Shown piece by piece: positions 32,894-42,606 of a stretch of 64,000 bases of DNA. Under the pieces are notes generated by a model that had not been told where the DNA came from, ran no database searches, and was given only the letters and a program-made list of their open reading frames with translations. This DNA is from Clostridium sp. AF27-2AA (lineage in GTDB: Bacteria; Bacillota; Clostridia; Lachnospirales; Lachnospiraceae). A program made the position numbers and the translations under genes. The stretch covers positions 1-64,000 of the forward strand of contig NZ_QUFI01000018.1 in assembly GCF_003478505.1 (NCBI RefSeq), given 5' to 3'. Numbering within the stretch: position 1 is the first letter of the stretch; every line of letters starts with the position of its first letter.

Positions 32894-35800
32894 TTACCTT
32901 TTATACCCTTTTGGTACATTTTCTGCCAGGATCCGAAGCAGCTCTGCTGCCTCCACCGGCTTTGCGATATAGCCGTTCATTCCAGCCTGCTCACACTGGT
33001 GAATGCTGTCGGCAGAAGACTGGGCTGTCATAGCAAGAATCGTGACTGTCCCTGCATCCGGATGCTCCAGCGCACGGATTCTTCTAGTTGCCTCCAGTCC
33101 GTCCATGACCGGCATCATAACATCCATCAGAATCACATCAAAACTTCCTGTTTCGGATTCCGCAAATTTCTGAACTGCCTCGGCTCCATTCCATGCTTTT
33201 TCCGTTTTCGCCCCTGCTTCCGTCAGATAAAATTCGGCAATTTCCATATTAATTTCGTTGTCCTCCACCACCAGGATCTTCATTCCGGCTGCATCAGTCT
33301 CTTCCGTCTTCTCCCTCTTCCGATTGCTGCAAGTCGTATCATCGAGAAGAAAAGGAAGCTGAAATGTGAAGGTCGTTCCCTCTCCCGGCACGCTTTCCAC
33401 CTGAATAGAACCGTTCATACTTTCGATCAGGCCCTTGACAATCGACATGCCAAGACCGCTTCCCTTATACTGTGTCCTCGCATCTGCCTGTTCCTGTGTA
33501 AAGGGCTGAAACAGCTTATTTTTTACAAATTCTTTCTGCATGCCAATACCGGTGTCCGTAATCCAAAACTCATAAAAAGCCTGCTTTCCATCGCAGGAAA
33601 GCTCTTTTACATAGGTATCAATCCTGCCGCCCGGCTTATTGTATTTGATTGCATTGCTCAGAAGATTGACCATGATCTGGCGCAGATGCAGAGGGTTTCC
33701 GATCAGAGCTGTATGCCGAATTCCTTCTCTGTGTCGGTAATGCCGGATTCCGGTTTCCTCCAGCTGGGCTTCCACCAGAGAGGAAGTCTCGGTCATCAGA
33801 TGCTCCAGATCAAAGGCTTCCATCATTCCTTTTTCCTGCTTTGTCTCAATGCGCCCCATGTCCAGAACATCATTGACCAGCGCCAGCAGATGTCTGGTGG
33901 ACAGCTGGATCTTTCCAAGACATTCCTCGACCCGTTCCCGGTCATCCATGTTCCGTCGGATGATCTCCAGCATACCCATCACACCATTGATCGGTGTCTT
34001 GATATCATGGCTCATACGGTTTAAGAACTCCGTTTTCGCTTTACTTACCAGGTCTGCCTCCTCGTAGGCCACCTTCAGGCGCTCCTTCTCTTTCTGCTCC
34101 TTCTCATGGAAAACAGACGTATTCTTAAAGAGGATAATTCCGTGCACCACGGTCATCTCCCGTCCCACTTTTTCATCGTACAGCGTATCCTGTGACATCA
34201 GCACTGTCTTCTGCAGCCACTCCGGTTCCCCATTCGATCCGTTTTCCTGATACTCCACCGTAACCTGCTTAGCGCCATTGCGGAAACGCTCCAGAAGTTT
34301 TTCCGAAGAATCCACAATGCAGTAATTCTCCATGGTATCCTCTGTGATCCGCTCCATTCTGGATGCACAATATTCGTTATAAGAGCAGGGTGCCTGCTGC
34401 GAAATCCTGAATCTACTGCTGCCAGACGGAAAAAAGATTTTTTCCAGACGGTCATGTGTTAAGTCCACCGTGTAGACCGCCTCAGCCTCATCCATCAGAG
34501 CATCCACATAATTTCCATTTTCCAGAATGGACTGCTTCATCTGCTCATAATACCGGGTCAGCTGGACCTTCTCATTGGCTGACACCTGATTTTTGTCATG
34601 GAACGGCTCAAAACCAAAGATAAAATGATGCAGCCGTCCATCTTCCGTATTGTTTAAAAAAAGCAACGTCATGCGGCCTCTGCGCACCCTTTCGCCGTCC
34701 GTACACTGATACGGGAATTCCAGCTTTGCCCGCGTGCTGGTCAGCACCTGGTTCAGCGCCTCCGGCTGCAGCTTCTGGCGCAATGGTCCGCGTTCCACTC
34801 CCCGGGCCAGTTCCTGCACAATCTGCTCCACTGCACCGGTGTAGCTGCCTTCCTCCGCCAGAAAAAACTCGGAATCCGCACGCAGCACCCGGTACTGGTC
34901 GAGCAATGCATCGCAGTACAGGCAGTCCGAAAACGAATAGCCCTGCTGTTTGACTGTATCCAGCAGCCGGATATTTTCATTCTGCTTTTCCGCCGCTTCC
35001 AGCATCTTGGCGCGGTTCTTATCGACATACATATTCTTATCGGCCTGCCGGAACAGATCCCGCATGCTGCAGGATTCAAAATCCGATGAAATCGCATAAC
35101 CAGCCGCATAGCTGATGGGCATCTCCGGATGATCGGCAGAATACTCCGCTGTCTGGCTCCGTACCTGGGAAAGGCAGGCTTCCACCGCCTCCCGCTCCAG
35201 TCCGCGGATCACGGCCAGAAACTCATCCCCTCCGTCGCGTCCCACAAAATGCTCCGACGGCATAGCCCCGCGCAGCTGCACCGCAAAGGAACGGATATAT
35301 TCGTCTCCCTTCTCATGGCCGAGATTATTGTTGATGATACGCAGATTGTTTAAATCAAACACACAGACTGCAACCGTTTCCCCATCTTCCAGGAATGTAT
35401 CATTGTCCAGAATTTCCTCACACTTATTTTTATTCGGAAGCCCCGTGGCCTCATCCAGATAAACCTTTTTCTGCAGAATGCGGTTCTGGGCCGCATAGCG
35501 CAATGCCTTAAATATTTCCATGGCAATCAGGATCAGAAGTCCTGCGATATCCGCGAAGACCACCTGCTCAAGCTGATTCAGTGCCGTTGCCTTTCTCTGG
35601 GAATAGGCCTCCGCAAGTCCGGTAGCCTCATCACAGATCCGGAAGAACTGCTCACTCTTTTCAATGATCTGCGTGTTTTCATAGCCATTTTCCCGAACAA
35701 GCTGTATTTCCACTTTCAGGGTTTCAAAATAATCCTCCAGCTCCTGCATCTTATCCTGGAATGCGGAATCATCCAGACGGACCAGGTTTAGATCATCACT

Positions 35801-36055
35801 TCCATAGCGCAGTCCGATTATGATCGACTCCACCTCCTCAAGCATCTCATCCTGCGGACTTTGCATGTTTTCCAGCTTGACCATGCGCTGCGTCGTGCCG
35901 CGCACCAGACCGGCGTAGTTTACCACCCTTGCTGTCCCCTGAATTTTCCCCACCAGAGACATGATACAGAAAAATAATACGATCAGCACTGTAGTCAGAA
36001 CCGTCATGCACGCACGGCTTACATAAGTCAGTTTTTTTGCAGCGTTCTTTTTCAT
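32894..36055 (-). CDS. Hybrid sensor: GGDEF domain, histidine kinase and receiver in one chain
   Basis: This 1053-residue membrane sensor has a first membrane helix at about 14-36, an extracytoplasmic helical domain of about 130 residues, and a second helix at about 168-188. A diguanylate cyclase-type domain follows, with intact GGDEF in GRDGGDEFLAVI (about residue 276). Next is a linker of about 300 residues, perhaps PAS-like, then a HisKA dimerisation helix with the phospho-acceptor in NRMSHDIKTPINGV (about 682). An HATPase domain (TDTGIGMQKEF, GSGLGMSIVKGL) and a C-terminal receiver (VVEDNEINME, LMDVMMPVMDG, Asp near 977) complete it. The linked signal is unknown. No separate output regulator is next to it except the small HTH gene downstream. 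Confidence 0.92.
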   Translation of the reverse strand: MKKNAAKKLTYVSRACMTVLTTVLIVLFFCIMSLVGKIQGTARVVNYAGLVRGTTQRMVKLENMQSPQDEMLEEVESIIIGLRYGSDDLNLVRLDDSAFQDKMQELEDYFETLKVEIQLVRENGYENTQIIEKSEQFFRICDEATGLAEAYSQRKATALNQLEQVVFADIAGLLILIAMEIFKALRYAAQNRILQKKVYLDEATGLPNKNKCEEILDNDTFLEDGETVAVCVFDLNNLRIINNNLGHEKGDEYIRSFAVQLRGAMPSEHFVGRDGGDEFLAVIRGLEREAVEACLSQVRSQTAEYSADHPEMPISYAAGYAISSDFESCSMRDLFRQADKNMYVDKNRAKMLEAAEKQNENIRLLDTVKQQGYSFSDCLYCDALLDQYRVLRADSEFFLAEEGSYTGAVEQIVQELARGVERGPLRQKLQPEALNQVLTSTRAKLEFPYQCTDGERVRRGRMTLLFLNNTEDGRLHHFIFGFEPFHDKNQVSANEKVQLTRYYEQMKQSILENGNYVDALMDEAEAVYTVDLTHDRLEKIFFPSGSSRFRISQQAPCSYNEYCASRMERITEDTMENYCIVDSSEKLLERFRNGAKQVTVEYQENGSNGEPEWLQKTVLMSQDTLYDEKVGREMTVVHGIILFKNTSVFHEKEQKEKERLKVAYEEADLVSKAKTEFLNRMSHDIKTPINGVMGMLEIIRRNMDDRERVEECLGKIQLSTRHLLALVNDVLDMGRIETKQEKGMMEAFDLEHLMTETSSLVEAQLEETGIRHYRHREGIRHTALIGNPLHLRQIMVNLLSNAIKYNKPGGRIDTYVKELSCDGKQAFYEFWITDTGIGMQKEFVKNKLFQPFTQEQADARTQYKGSGLGMSIVKGLIESMNGSIQVESVPGEGTTFTFQLPFLLDDTTCSNRKREKTEETDAAGMKILVVEDNEINMEIAEFYLTEAGAKTEKAWNGAEAVQKFAESETGSFDVILMDVMMPVMDGLEATRRIRALEHPDAGTVTILAMTAQSSADSIHQCEQAGMNGYIAKPVEAAELLRILAENVPKGYKR

Positions 36056-36064
36056 AGTTTTTGT

Positions 36065-37423
36065 CTACTCCATTCGTTTTAATTCAGGCAATACCGTGCA
36101 GAGCATGGTGATAAAGCACAGGCTGCCGCCGATCACATTTGAGACCGGTTCTGCCAGAAATACACCAGCAGTTCCCATATGCAGCGCATATGGCATGAAA
36201 TAAGTCAGCGGAACCACAATAAACACCTTTCGAAGCAATGAGAAAAAGATCGCATAGGCCTTTTTGTTCAGTGATTTAAACGTGGTCTGTCCCATATACT
36301 GCAGATCCATGAAAATAAATGCCGCAAAATATTGTTTCAGGGCCGGAACCGCATCCTGCAGCAGAAGGGCATCAGAACTGAACACCCGGATCAGCGCACC
36401 AGGTGCCAGAATGATAACGCTCCACATTACCGCTGTATAGCCTAGGATCAGAAGTCCCATCACCACACCCGCTTTCCGCACCCGGGCCGGACGGCGCGCT
36501 CCATAGTTGTAGCTTAAAATCGGAGAAGATCCGTCATTGATCGCTGAAATCGGAGTTTCCACCAGCTGGCGCACACTGGATACAATAGTCATGACTGAAA
36601 TATAAATATCACCGCCTGTAGCAGAAAGCACATGGTTGCAGCAGATCGTCACCAGACTGTTGGTCAGCTGCATGATAAAACCCGCCGTACCGAGACTGAC
36701 GATCTCTTTCGCGTAGCTGACGGATCCTGCAAGTTCCGTCCTGCGCAGGAAGCGTACCTTCAGCTCCGCTTTTCCGGAAAGAAAATGCAGTACAAAGGCC
36801 GCTGACAAAAACTGGGAAATAACCGTTGCGATTGCTGCTCCGCGCACACCAAAGCCCAGAACAAAGATAAACAGCGGATCCAGAACCAGGTTGGCCGCCG
36901 CACCGATCGCTACGGAAAGCATGCCGGTCAGGGAATAGCCCTGGGCATTGATAAATGGATTCATACCCACCGCGATCATAGATGGCAGCGTACCGATCAG
37001 ATAAAGCATCATATACGGGCAGGCATATGCCAGTGCTCCCTCTGACGCCCCGAATAATATCAGGATCGGCCGGATCAGCAGCATGCCAACTACCATCAGG
37101 ATCACTCCTGTCAGGCAGAGCATGGAAAATGACGTATTCATGATGTCATTTGCTGTCTGTGTCTCCTTTTTCCCCCTGTGAATGGAAAATAACGGTGCGC
37201 CGCCGCTTCCGTACAGGTTCGAAAACGCCGTGATGATCACGATCAGTGGAAAGCAGAGTCCCACCGCTCCCAGCGCTGCTGTTCCCACTTTGGGGATACG
37301 TGCAATATAAATGCGGTCCACAATGTTGTAGAGCAGATTTAAAATCTGCGCCACCAGCATTGGAACCGCAGCTCCAAGGATGTTTCCGGTCACTGTACCA
37401 TGTTCAAAATCAAGTTGTTTCAT
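36065..37423 (-). CDS. MATE family efflux transporter, second copy
   Basis: This 452-residue membrane protein has two six-helix halves and the motif LNLLYNIVDRIYIARIP (about residues 23-39), typical of the DinF/NorM-related branch in Clostridia. It differs clearly from the MATE protein at 2488. It lies 9 bases ahead of the hybrid kinase on the same strand, so the two are probably co-expressed. The substrate is unknown; an export role linked to the sensor is inference only. Confidence 0.9.
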   Translation of the reverse strand: MKQLDFEHGTVTGNILGAAVPMLVAQILNLLYNIVDRIYIARIPKVGTAALGAVGLCFPLIVIITAFSNLYGSGGAPLFSIHRGKKETQTANDIMNTSFSMLCLTGVILMVVGMLLIRPILILFGASEGALAYACPYMMLYLIGTLPSMIAVGMNPFINAQGYSLTGMLSVAIGAAANLVLDPLFIFVLGFGVRGAAIATVISQFLSAAFVLHFLSGKAELKVRFLRRTELAGSVSYAKEIVSLGTAGFIMQLTNSLVTICCNHVLSATGGDIYISVMTIVSSVRQLVETPISAINDGSSPILSYNYGARRPARVRKAGVVMGLLILGYTAVMWSVIILAPGALIRVFSSDALLLQDAVPALKQYFAAFIFMDLQYMGQTTFKSLNKKAYAIFFSLLRKVFIVVPLTYFMPYALHMGTAGVFLAEPVSNVIGGSLCFITMLCTVLPELKRME

Positions 37424-37527
37424 ATCTCTTTCGTCCTTTTCTTTATTCCTGATTTAGAGTATATCATGGTCCGGGCTTCGTGAAAAGTATCCGCGCTGGT
37501 ATCCGGTAAAATCACGGCCGCTTTCGT

Positions 37528-39297
37528 TTACTCCGGCAGACTATCCCGCACGCACAGTGCCCCATACCCCACCATCGGATTCGGATACTCCGAGATCCCC
37601 GGAAGTTTCTTTGCTCCTCTTCTCAGATATGCTTTTACCTTCTCCCCATACAAAAACGGATCATTTCCGTTTACAATTCCCCACTGCATGAGAAGCGCTG
37701 CTGCTCCGGAAGCCACCGGTGTTGCGAAAGAGGTTCCGGTAACAGACTGGTATCCGCCGTTTGCTGCCGGAGCCATGATATTTACGCCTGGCGCGGCAAG
37801 ATCCGGCTTTATCTGGTTCGTCAGGCGGGTAAATCCCCGGCCGGAAAAATCCGCATAGGAATAATACCTGCTGTTATAGGCTCCTACGGTAATCACCTTA
37901 GAGGCCGTCGATGGAATCGTCAGGGTGGTATCCGGCGTCGGCCGCAGAAAACGGGTCGACGTATTCAAAATTCCGGCTGACGGAAGCCAGAAATCGTACC
38001 GGCCGCTTACCAGACTGACCGGACTTAAATAAAAGCTCCAGATTCCTTCCTCCACATAGCTGCCCTCATCCGGAATAAACTCAAAGTACAGCTCCTGGGC
38101 TGTGCTGTAGGGACCCGGTTGCCCGTAATACAAGAGGATCTGTGTTTTTCGGTAACGGAACCTGGCCGGGCCAAGCTTTTCTGAAAACGGCCCGAATCTC
38201 TCCCCAGATGGTGCCTGAAGACTAACCGTAAACTGATCAGTGTAAGATTTCCAGAGCTGGATGCTGAAGCTGCTTTCATAGGGAGATACTGTGAACTCCA
38301 CTTTCTCCGTTCTTCGCATCTGCAGCGTCCCGGAGGTATGACCGCTTGATGCTCCCTCATTTCCGGTCCCTGCCAGAATCGTTGTTCTTCCATAGTTTCC
38401 AATATCATCCAGAAAGGTTTCCAGCAGACTGGTCCCGTCGTGGGAACCGTAGGTGTTGCCAAAGCTGATGTTGATGACCAGAGGGAGAAAACGCTCTGCC
38501 GCAAAGGAAACTGCATAATTGACTGCCCTCATGAGCTCTGTGGTCCTCGGAAAGCCCCCCGGGCGGGCGGTGCCAAGCTTCACCACCAACAGTTCACTCT
38601 CGCAGGCGATGCCGCGGTACATGCCAGATGCGGCGCTGCCTGAAAAAGCTGTGCTCCGTCCGCCGCCATCAGCAGTCTGTCCAGCTGCGGCCCCTCTGCT
38701 GTCTCCTGCCGCAATTCCCGCCACAGCTGTTCCATGCCCACTCAGATCCACGGATGGCACAATGTTCCGGGCTGCCTCCCGGCTGCCCTCCTCCAGTGCG
38801 CGGTTGATCTCCCTCTCCGTATAGACCCGATTCTGCGTCTGGTCCCAGAGCTCCAGAATCCGGGTTGTGCCATCTTCCTTCCGGAATGCCTCATGAAAAT
38901 AATCAATCCCGGAATCGACAACGGCCACAAGCACTCCTTTTCCGCTCAAATATGGCGGTGCCTCTTGCAGCAGATTCACACAAGAGGCTGTCTTTGCCTG
39001 GTCAACGGCAAAGAACAGCCTCTTTGGTTTTTCAATGTATTCAATTTGCGGAAGTGCGCTGATGTACGGGATCAGGCTTTCTTTCACGGTCAGGATCGCA
39101 TACTCGTTACGCATCTCCTCCACTGCAGCGCCAAGCTCCCGTGCCGCATCCAGGCTCCCGGAGTATTTTACGATCAGCTCCCAGGTTTGTTCTTCCGGGT
39201 TATAGCCGGTCTCCAGCTCCGCGGAACGGCTCCGTTCCTCCGCAGTAGTGTCCAGGGAAAGGTTTAAGAGATTTTCCAGTTTCTGGTTCACAGACAT
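37528..39297 (-). CDS. Subtilisin-like S8 peptidase, Csp-like
   Basis: This 589-residue serine peptidase has an N-terminal prodomain (about 1-110) and the full triad: Asp in VAVVDSGID (about residue 128), His in LSGHGTAVAGIAAG (about 195) and Ser in VTGTSFATPVASGAAAL (about 525). Between His and Ser lies an inserted beta-rich domain of about 130 residues, as in the clostridial CspA/B/C germination proteases. There is no signal peptide, which also fits Csp proteins. The triad is intact, so it should be an active protease rather than a CspC-type pseudoprotease. I chose the start at 39297 (MSVNQKLEN) for its better ribosome site. A direct role in spore germination is not shown here. Confidence 0.85.
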   Translation of the reverse strand: MSVNQKLENLLNLSLDTTAEERSRSAELETGYNPEEQTWELIVKYSGSLDAARELGAAVEEMRNEYAILTVKESLIPYISALPQIEYIEKPKRLFFAVDQAKTASCVNLLQEAPPYLSGKGVLVAVVDSGIDYFHEAFRKEDGTTRILELWDQTQNRVYTEREINRALEEGSREAARNIVPSVDLSGHGTAVAGIAAGDSRGAAAGQTADGGGRSTAFSGSAASGMYRGIACESELLVVKLGTARPGGFPRTTELMRAVNYAVSFAAERFLPLVINISFGNTYGSHDGTSLLETFLDDIGNYGRTTILAGTGNEGASSGHTSGTLQMRRTEKVEFTVSPYESSFSIQLWKSYTDQFTVSLQAPSGERFGPFSEKLGPARFRYRKTQILLYYGQPGPYSTAQELYFEFIPDEGSYVEEGIWSFYLSPVSLVSGRYDFWLPSAGILNTSTRFLRPTPDTTLTIPSTASKVITVGAYNSRYYSYADFSGRGFTRLTNQIKPDLAAPGVNIMAPAANGGYQSVTGTSFATPVASGAAALLMQWGIVNGNDPFLYGEKVKAYLRRGAKKLPGISEYPNPMVGYGALCVRDSLPE

Positions 39298-39373
39298 CGA
39301 TCTACCTGCTCCTGTTTCCATTGATATCTCAATATACTTTATACGCTCTTACTCGTCCGCTGTTCCCTGATTT

Positions 39374-40960
39374 TTATACTGCATACAGCTTCCTGTACTT
39401 CTTCTCCAGATATTCCACATAATATTTCGGATCAAAATCCTCCCCGGTCATATCCTTTAAAATTTCCCGGCTGTCCTTCATCTTTCCGTAGCGGTGTACA
39501 TGCTTTCTCAAATACTCCCGGATCACATCCAGCTTTCCTTCCTCCAGCAGACGGTCAAAATTCATCTCCTGCTTCATCCGGGCCAGCATCTGCGCGCCAA
39601 AGGCACTGCCTAACGCGTAGGACGGGAAGTAGCCGAAGGACCCCTGGGCCCAGTGGATGTCCTGAAGCACGCCCTGCGCGTCAGTTTCCGGGCGGATTCC
39701 CAGGTATTCCTCATATTTGTCAGCCCAGAGTTTCGGAAGTTCGCTGACATCCAGATCTTCCTCGATCAGCATTTTCTCCAGTTCATAGCGCACCAGCACA
39801 TGAAGGCTGTAGGTCAGCTCATCGGCCTCCGTGCGGATCAGGCCCGGCTGGACTTTGTTGATGGCACGGACAAACATTTCTCGTCCCACACCCTTTAACT
39901 GCTCCGGGAACAGCTCTTTCAGCTTTCCGTATACCGGGATCCAGAAGGCCTCGCTGCGGCCGATGATGTTCTCAAAGAACCGGGACTGGGACTCATGCAT
40001 GCCCATGGAGGTTCCCTGACCAGCCGGCGTCTGGCTTAACCGGTCATCAATGCCAAATTCGTAAATAGCATGTCCACTCTCATGAATCACAGAAAATGCT
40101 GAAGAATCCACTCTGGATTTATAGTGGGTGGTGATGCGCACATCCCGGTTATGCAAATTTGTGGTAAACGGATGGGCACTGACTGCCAGAACTCCTTTTG
40201 AAAAATCAAAACCCACATATTTTGCCAGATACTCTGCCAGTTCCCGCTGCTTCTCCTCAGAATAGTCCCCGTCCAGAAAATCATCCTGAATGCGGACCGG
40301 ACTTTCCATCACCTGCTTTAACAGCGGAACGATGTGCTCTTTTAACATGTCAAAAAACTCATCCAGTTTCTTCATGGTAAAACCCGGTTCAAAGGAATCC
40401 AGCATCACATCGTAGAGCTTCTGACCTTCCTTCTGGCGGTAGGACGCAAACTTTTTCTGGTAATCAATGATCTCTTTTAAGACCAGAGCGAAAGAAGCAA
40501 AATCATTTTCTTTGCGCGCCTTTGTCCAGATACGGGTGGATTTCGAGATCAGTTCCTGATACGCCCGGTACTCCTCCGGCGGAATGCAGGAGATCTCCTC
40601 GATGGTGCGCTTCGCGGATTTCAGAATCGCATAACGGATGCCATCTTCTGTAAGTTCCATATCCGGGGTCTCCAGTGTAATCTTTTCTGAGCCATCTGCC
40701 TCATCCTGCGCACTGCCCTCTTTTCCAGTCAGTTCCTGCAGGCACTTGTCTACAAGCTCCTTCACCCGCTCACTCATCATAATGCGCTGGTAAGATGAGG
40801 ACAGCACACCCTGTATCCGGGCGGTGCGGCTTCCCGCCTCCTCCGGTGCCAGCGTCTCCTCGTCCCACTCAAAGAGAATCAGTGCCGTTTCATAGGCCTG
40901 GGCCTCCTCGAGATACTGCATCAGTTCTTCATACTCGGAATGTTTCTTTTCTGTATTCAT
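39374..40960 (-). CDS. M32-family metallocarboxypeptidase
   Basis: This 528-residue zinc carboxypeptidase is of the Thermus aquaticus/Pyrococcus type. The metal site is HESGH in VIHESGHAIYEFG (about residue 295), followed by the family signature MGMHESQSRFFEN. The rest is all-helical and matches the family's usual 500-residue length. It trims C-terminal residues in the cytoplasm. The reading frame is open for 63 more basic codons upstream, overlapping the 40983 gene, but the ATG at 40960 has an AGGAGGAAACTT site. Confidence 0.93.
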   Translation of the reverse strand: MNTEKKHSEYEELMQYLEEAQAYETALILFEWDEETLAPEEAGSRTARIQGVLSSSYQRIMMSERVKELVDKCLQELTGKEGSAQDEADGSEKITLETPDMELTEDGIRYAILKSAKRTIEEISCIPPEEYRAYQELISKSTRIWTKARKENDFASFALVLKEIIDYQKKFASYRQKEGQKLYDVMLDSFEPGFTMKKLDEFFDMLKEHIVPLLKQVMESPVRIQDDFLDGDYSEEKQRELAEYLAKYVGFDFSKGVLAVSAHPFTTNLHNRDVRITTHYKSRVDSSAFSVIHESGHAIYEFGIDDRLSQTPAGQGTSMGMHESQSRFFENIIGRSEAFWIPVYGKLKELFPEQLKGVGREMFVRAINKVQPGLIRTEADELTYSLHVLVRYELEKMLIEEDLDVSELPKLWADKYEEYLGIRPETDAQGVLQDIHWAQGSFGYFPSYALGSAFGAQMLARMKQEMNFDRLLEEGKLDVIREYLRKHVHRYGKMKDSREILKDMTGEDFDPKYYVEYLEKKYRKLYAV

Positions 40961-40982
40961 AAGTTTCCTCCTGACCGCCTTA

Positions 40983-42509
40983 TTATTCCTCATTCTCCAT
41001 GTCAGCATTCCTGCCATCTGTGCCAGATGTTTTTTCTGCGTCTGCGCCGGATGTTTCTTTCTGACCATTCGTGTCGGACGTTTCTTCCTGGCCACCTGTT
41101 TCTGGTTCAGACTGCCCATTCTCCGTTTCCGCGTCTGCCGGTGTCGCAAGCAGCGCTTCCTCCCATTCCATGCTCATGCCCTGCACGGCGCTGGTCAGCA
41201 CCGCGTTGACAAACAGATCGCCGTTCCACTGCACACCGCCGCCATAATTCTTTACCGAATCAATGGTGGTATAGCCGTGAAGCAGATCGAGAGCCATTCT
41301 CGGCTCCGCCATCTGATAGCGGAGCGTCGTTCCCTTTTTCACCCTTCCCACGTTCTGTTCCGCCAGAATCGTGTTTCGGATCTTGTAAATCTCGCAGATC
41401 ATCTCAGCATCCGTCATTTCCGGTGACAGATGCTCCAGAAATACGCTTGCCTGGCTGCTGCAGTTTACATTGACGGAAAAGAAGGCTGCGCTCACGGCAA
41501 TGTGCCGCTCCGAAAGCCGGTATCCTGCCGCGTTCAGCTTCGCCGCAAAATTATCCCAGTAGGTCATGCGCATAAACTCCAGCTCATCGCTGATGGCCGC
41601 CTCGTAATCCCGTTCCCTGGCACTGACAAAGGCCTGCACGATACCCGCGTTTTCCACCAGGGATACATCTCTGGCATTTTTTTCCGTGTATTCCGCGAAC
41701 TCCTGCCAGAGAGATGGATGCCGCTCATAAGCCCACCGCATGAAATCTACCAGGTCGTAACGGTAATCAAACTGGCACAGGCCATAGGCCCGGCCTCTGT
41801 CTCCTGCGATGATCTGGCCGCCGGAGGATTCCCCTGCAATGGAAAGCATATAGAACTCCGCCGGTTCCCCGGAAATGTGGATTCCGCTTAAAGCGCCGGG
41901 CGTAACCGCCTTTCCTGCCTCCATTTCAAACTCAGACCAGGCTTCCAGTATGGCTGCCTCCTCATTCGGATCCAGCAGATAACCGTCACTGTCTGCCATT
42001 CTTCCGTCCGGCGTCTCCGCATCCATCACCAGGCGGCCATTTTCCTCGAAGTAACACTCGTCTACCCGGCCATATTCCTCAATAGTCTGGTAACCGATGA
42101 CGGCACCCTGCTCCGTAAAATAGTACCAGTCATCATCCTGTAAAAGCCAGCCAAGATACAAGGATCCATCCTCTGTATAATAGTAGAGCACGCCATCCTC
42201 TGTATAAAAACCAGTCCGTTTCTCCGGGTCCGCATCCGTTTCTGCGCTTTCCTGCTCCGCCGTAGTCTCCTCGCCGGAACTGTCACTGACGGACGCCGCC
42301 CTTGACTCCATCTGTCCAGCCCCGGGATCTGCAGAAATGCTTCGTATTCCGGCAATGGCCGCAGCCAGTATCACCACCAGGGCGAGACCTGCCAGCAGTG
42401 GAAGAACCACACTGTCTTTCCGAAACTGTTCGGATTTTATTTTATCCAGATATGTCGTTTTTATTTTCTTCCGTATTTCTTTTAATTTCGTTAATTCTGA
42501 TTTTTTCAT
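40983..42509 (-). CDS. Membrane-anchored wall protein with lysozyme-like domain
   Basis: This 508-residue protein has a basic cytoplasmic head (about 1-38), one membrane helix (about 42-62, LPLLAGLALVVILAAAIAGI) and an acidic linker. Wall-binding-type repeats follow (YTEDGVLYYYTEDGSLYLGW, then DDWYYFTEQGAVIG). A domain of about 220 residues resembles lysozyme/transglycosylase folds: SIAGESSGGQI with a candidate Glu, followed by AYGLCQFDYRYDL. The tail is low-complexity Glu/Thr/Gly. Cleavage of peptidoglycan is likely but the exact family is uncertain. The frame opens with a TTG at 42530; I prefer the ATG at 42509, and neither has a strong ribosome site. It is followed by the M32 gene after 22 bases. 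Confidence 0.65.
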   Translation of the reverse strand: MKKSELTKLKEIRKKIKTTYLDKIKSEQFRKDSVVLPLLAGLALVVILAAAIAGIRSISADPGAGQMESRAASVSDSSGEETTAEQESAETDADPEKRTGFYTEDGVLYYYTEDGSLYLGWLLQDDDWYYFTEQGAVIGYQTIEEYGRVDECYFEENGRLVMDAETPDGRMADSDGYLLDPNEEAAILEAWSEFEMEAGKAVTPGALSGIHISGEPAEFYMLSIAGESSGGQIIAGDRGRAYGLCQFDYRYDLVDFMRWAYERHPSLWQEFAEYTEKNARDVSLVENAGIVQAFVSARERDYEAAISDELEFMRMTYWDNFAAKLNAAGYRLSERHIAVSAAFFSVNVNCSSQASVFLEHLSPEMTDAEMICEIYKIRNTILAEQNVGRVKKGTTLRYQMAEPRMALDLLHGYTTIDSVKNYGGGVQWNGDLFVNAVLTSAVQGMSMEWEEALLATPADAETENGQSEPETGGQEETSDTNGQKETSGADAEKTSGTDGRNADMENEE

Positions 42510-42529
42510 ATGTTTCTGATTCGCAGTCA

Positions 42530-42585
42530 AAATCGGCTACACTAAATGCTGCCACACGGAATTTTCAGCACCGGAAATTCCGGCC
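42530..42585. repeat. Second copy of the GGAATTTTC hairpin module
   Basis: GGAATTTTC (42558-42566) pairs with GGAAATTCC (42573-42581), one G-T pair included. The words AAATCGG and TGCTGCCAC precede it in the same order as at 31751-31787. It lies just ahead of the lysozyme-like gene and after the ABC-class ATPase stop. Confidence 0.6.
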
Positions 42586-42606
42586 TGCAAATTACACGCA
42601 ATCTTC

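Noticed and set aside
32702..34024. Long + strand open frame (440 codons) opposite the hybrid kinase
   Set aside because: Antisense to well-conserved HTH, receiver and HATPase coding sequence; composition is that of a shadow frame.
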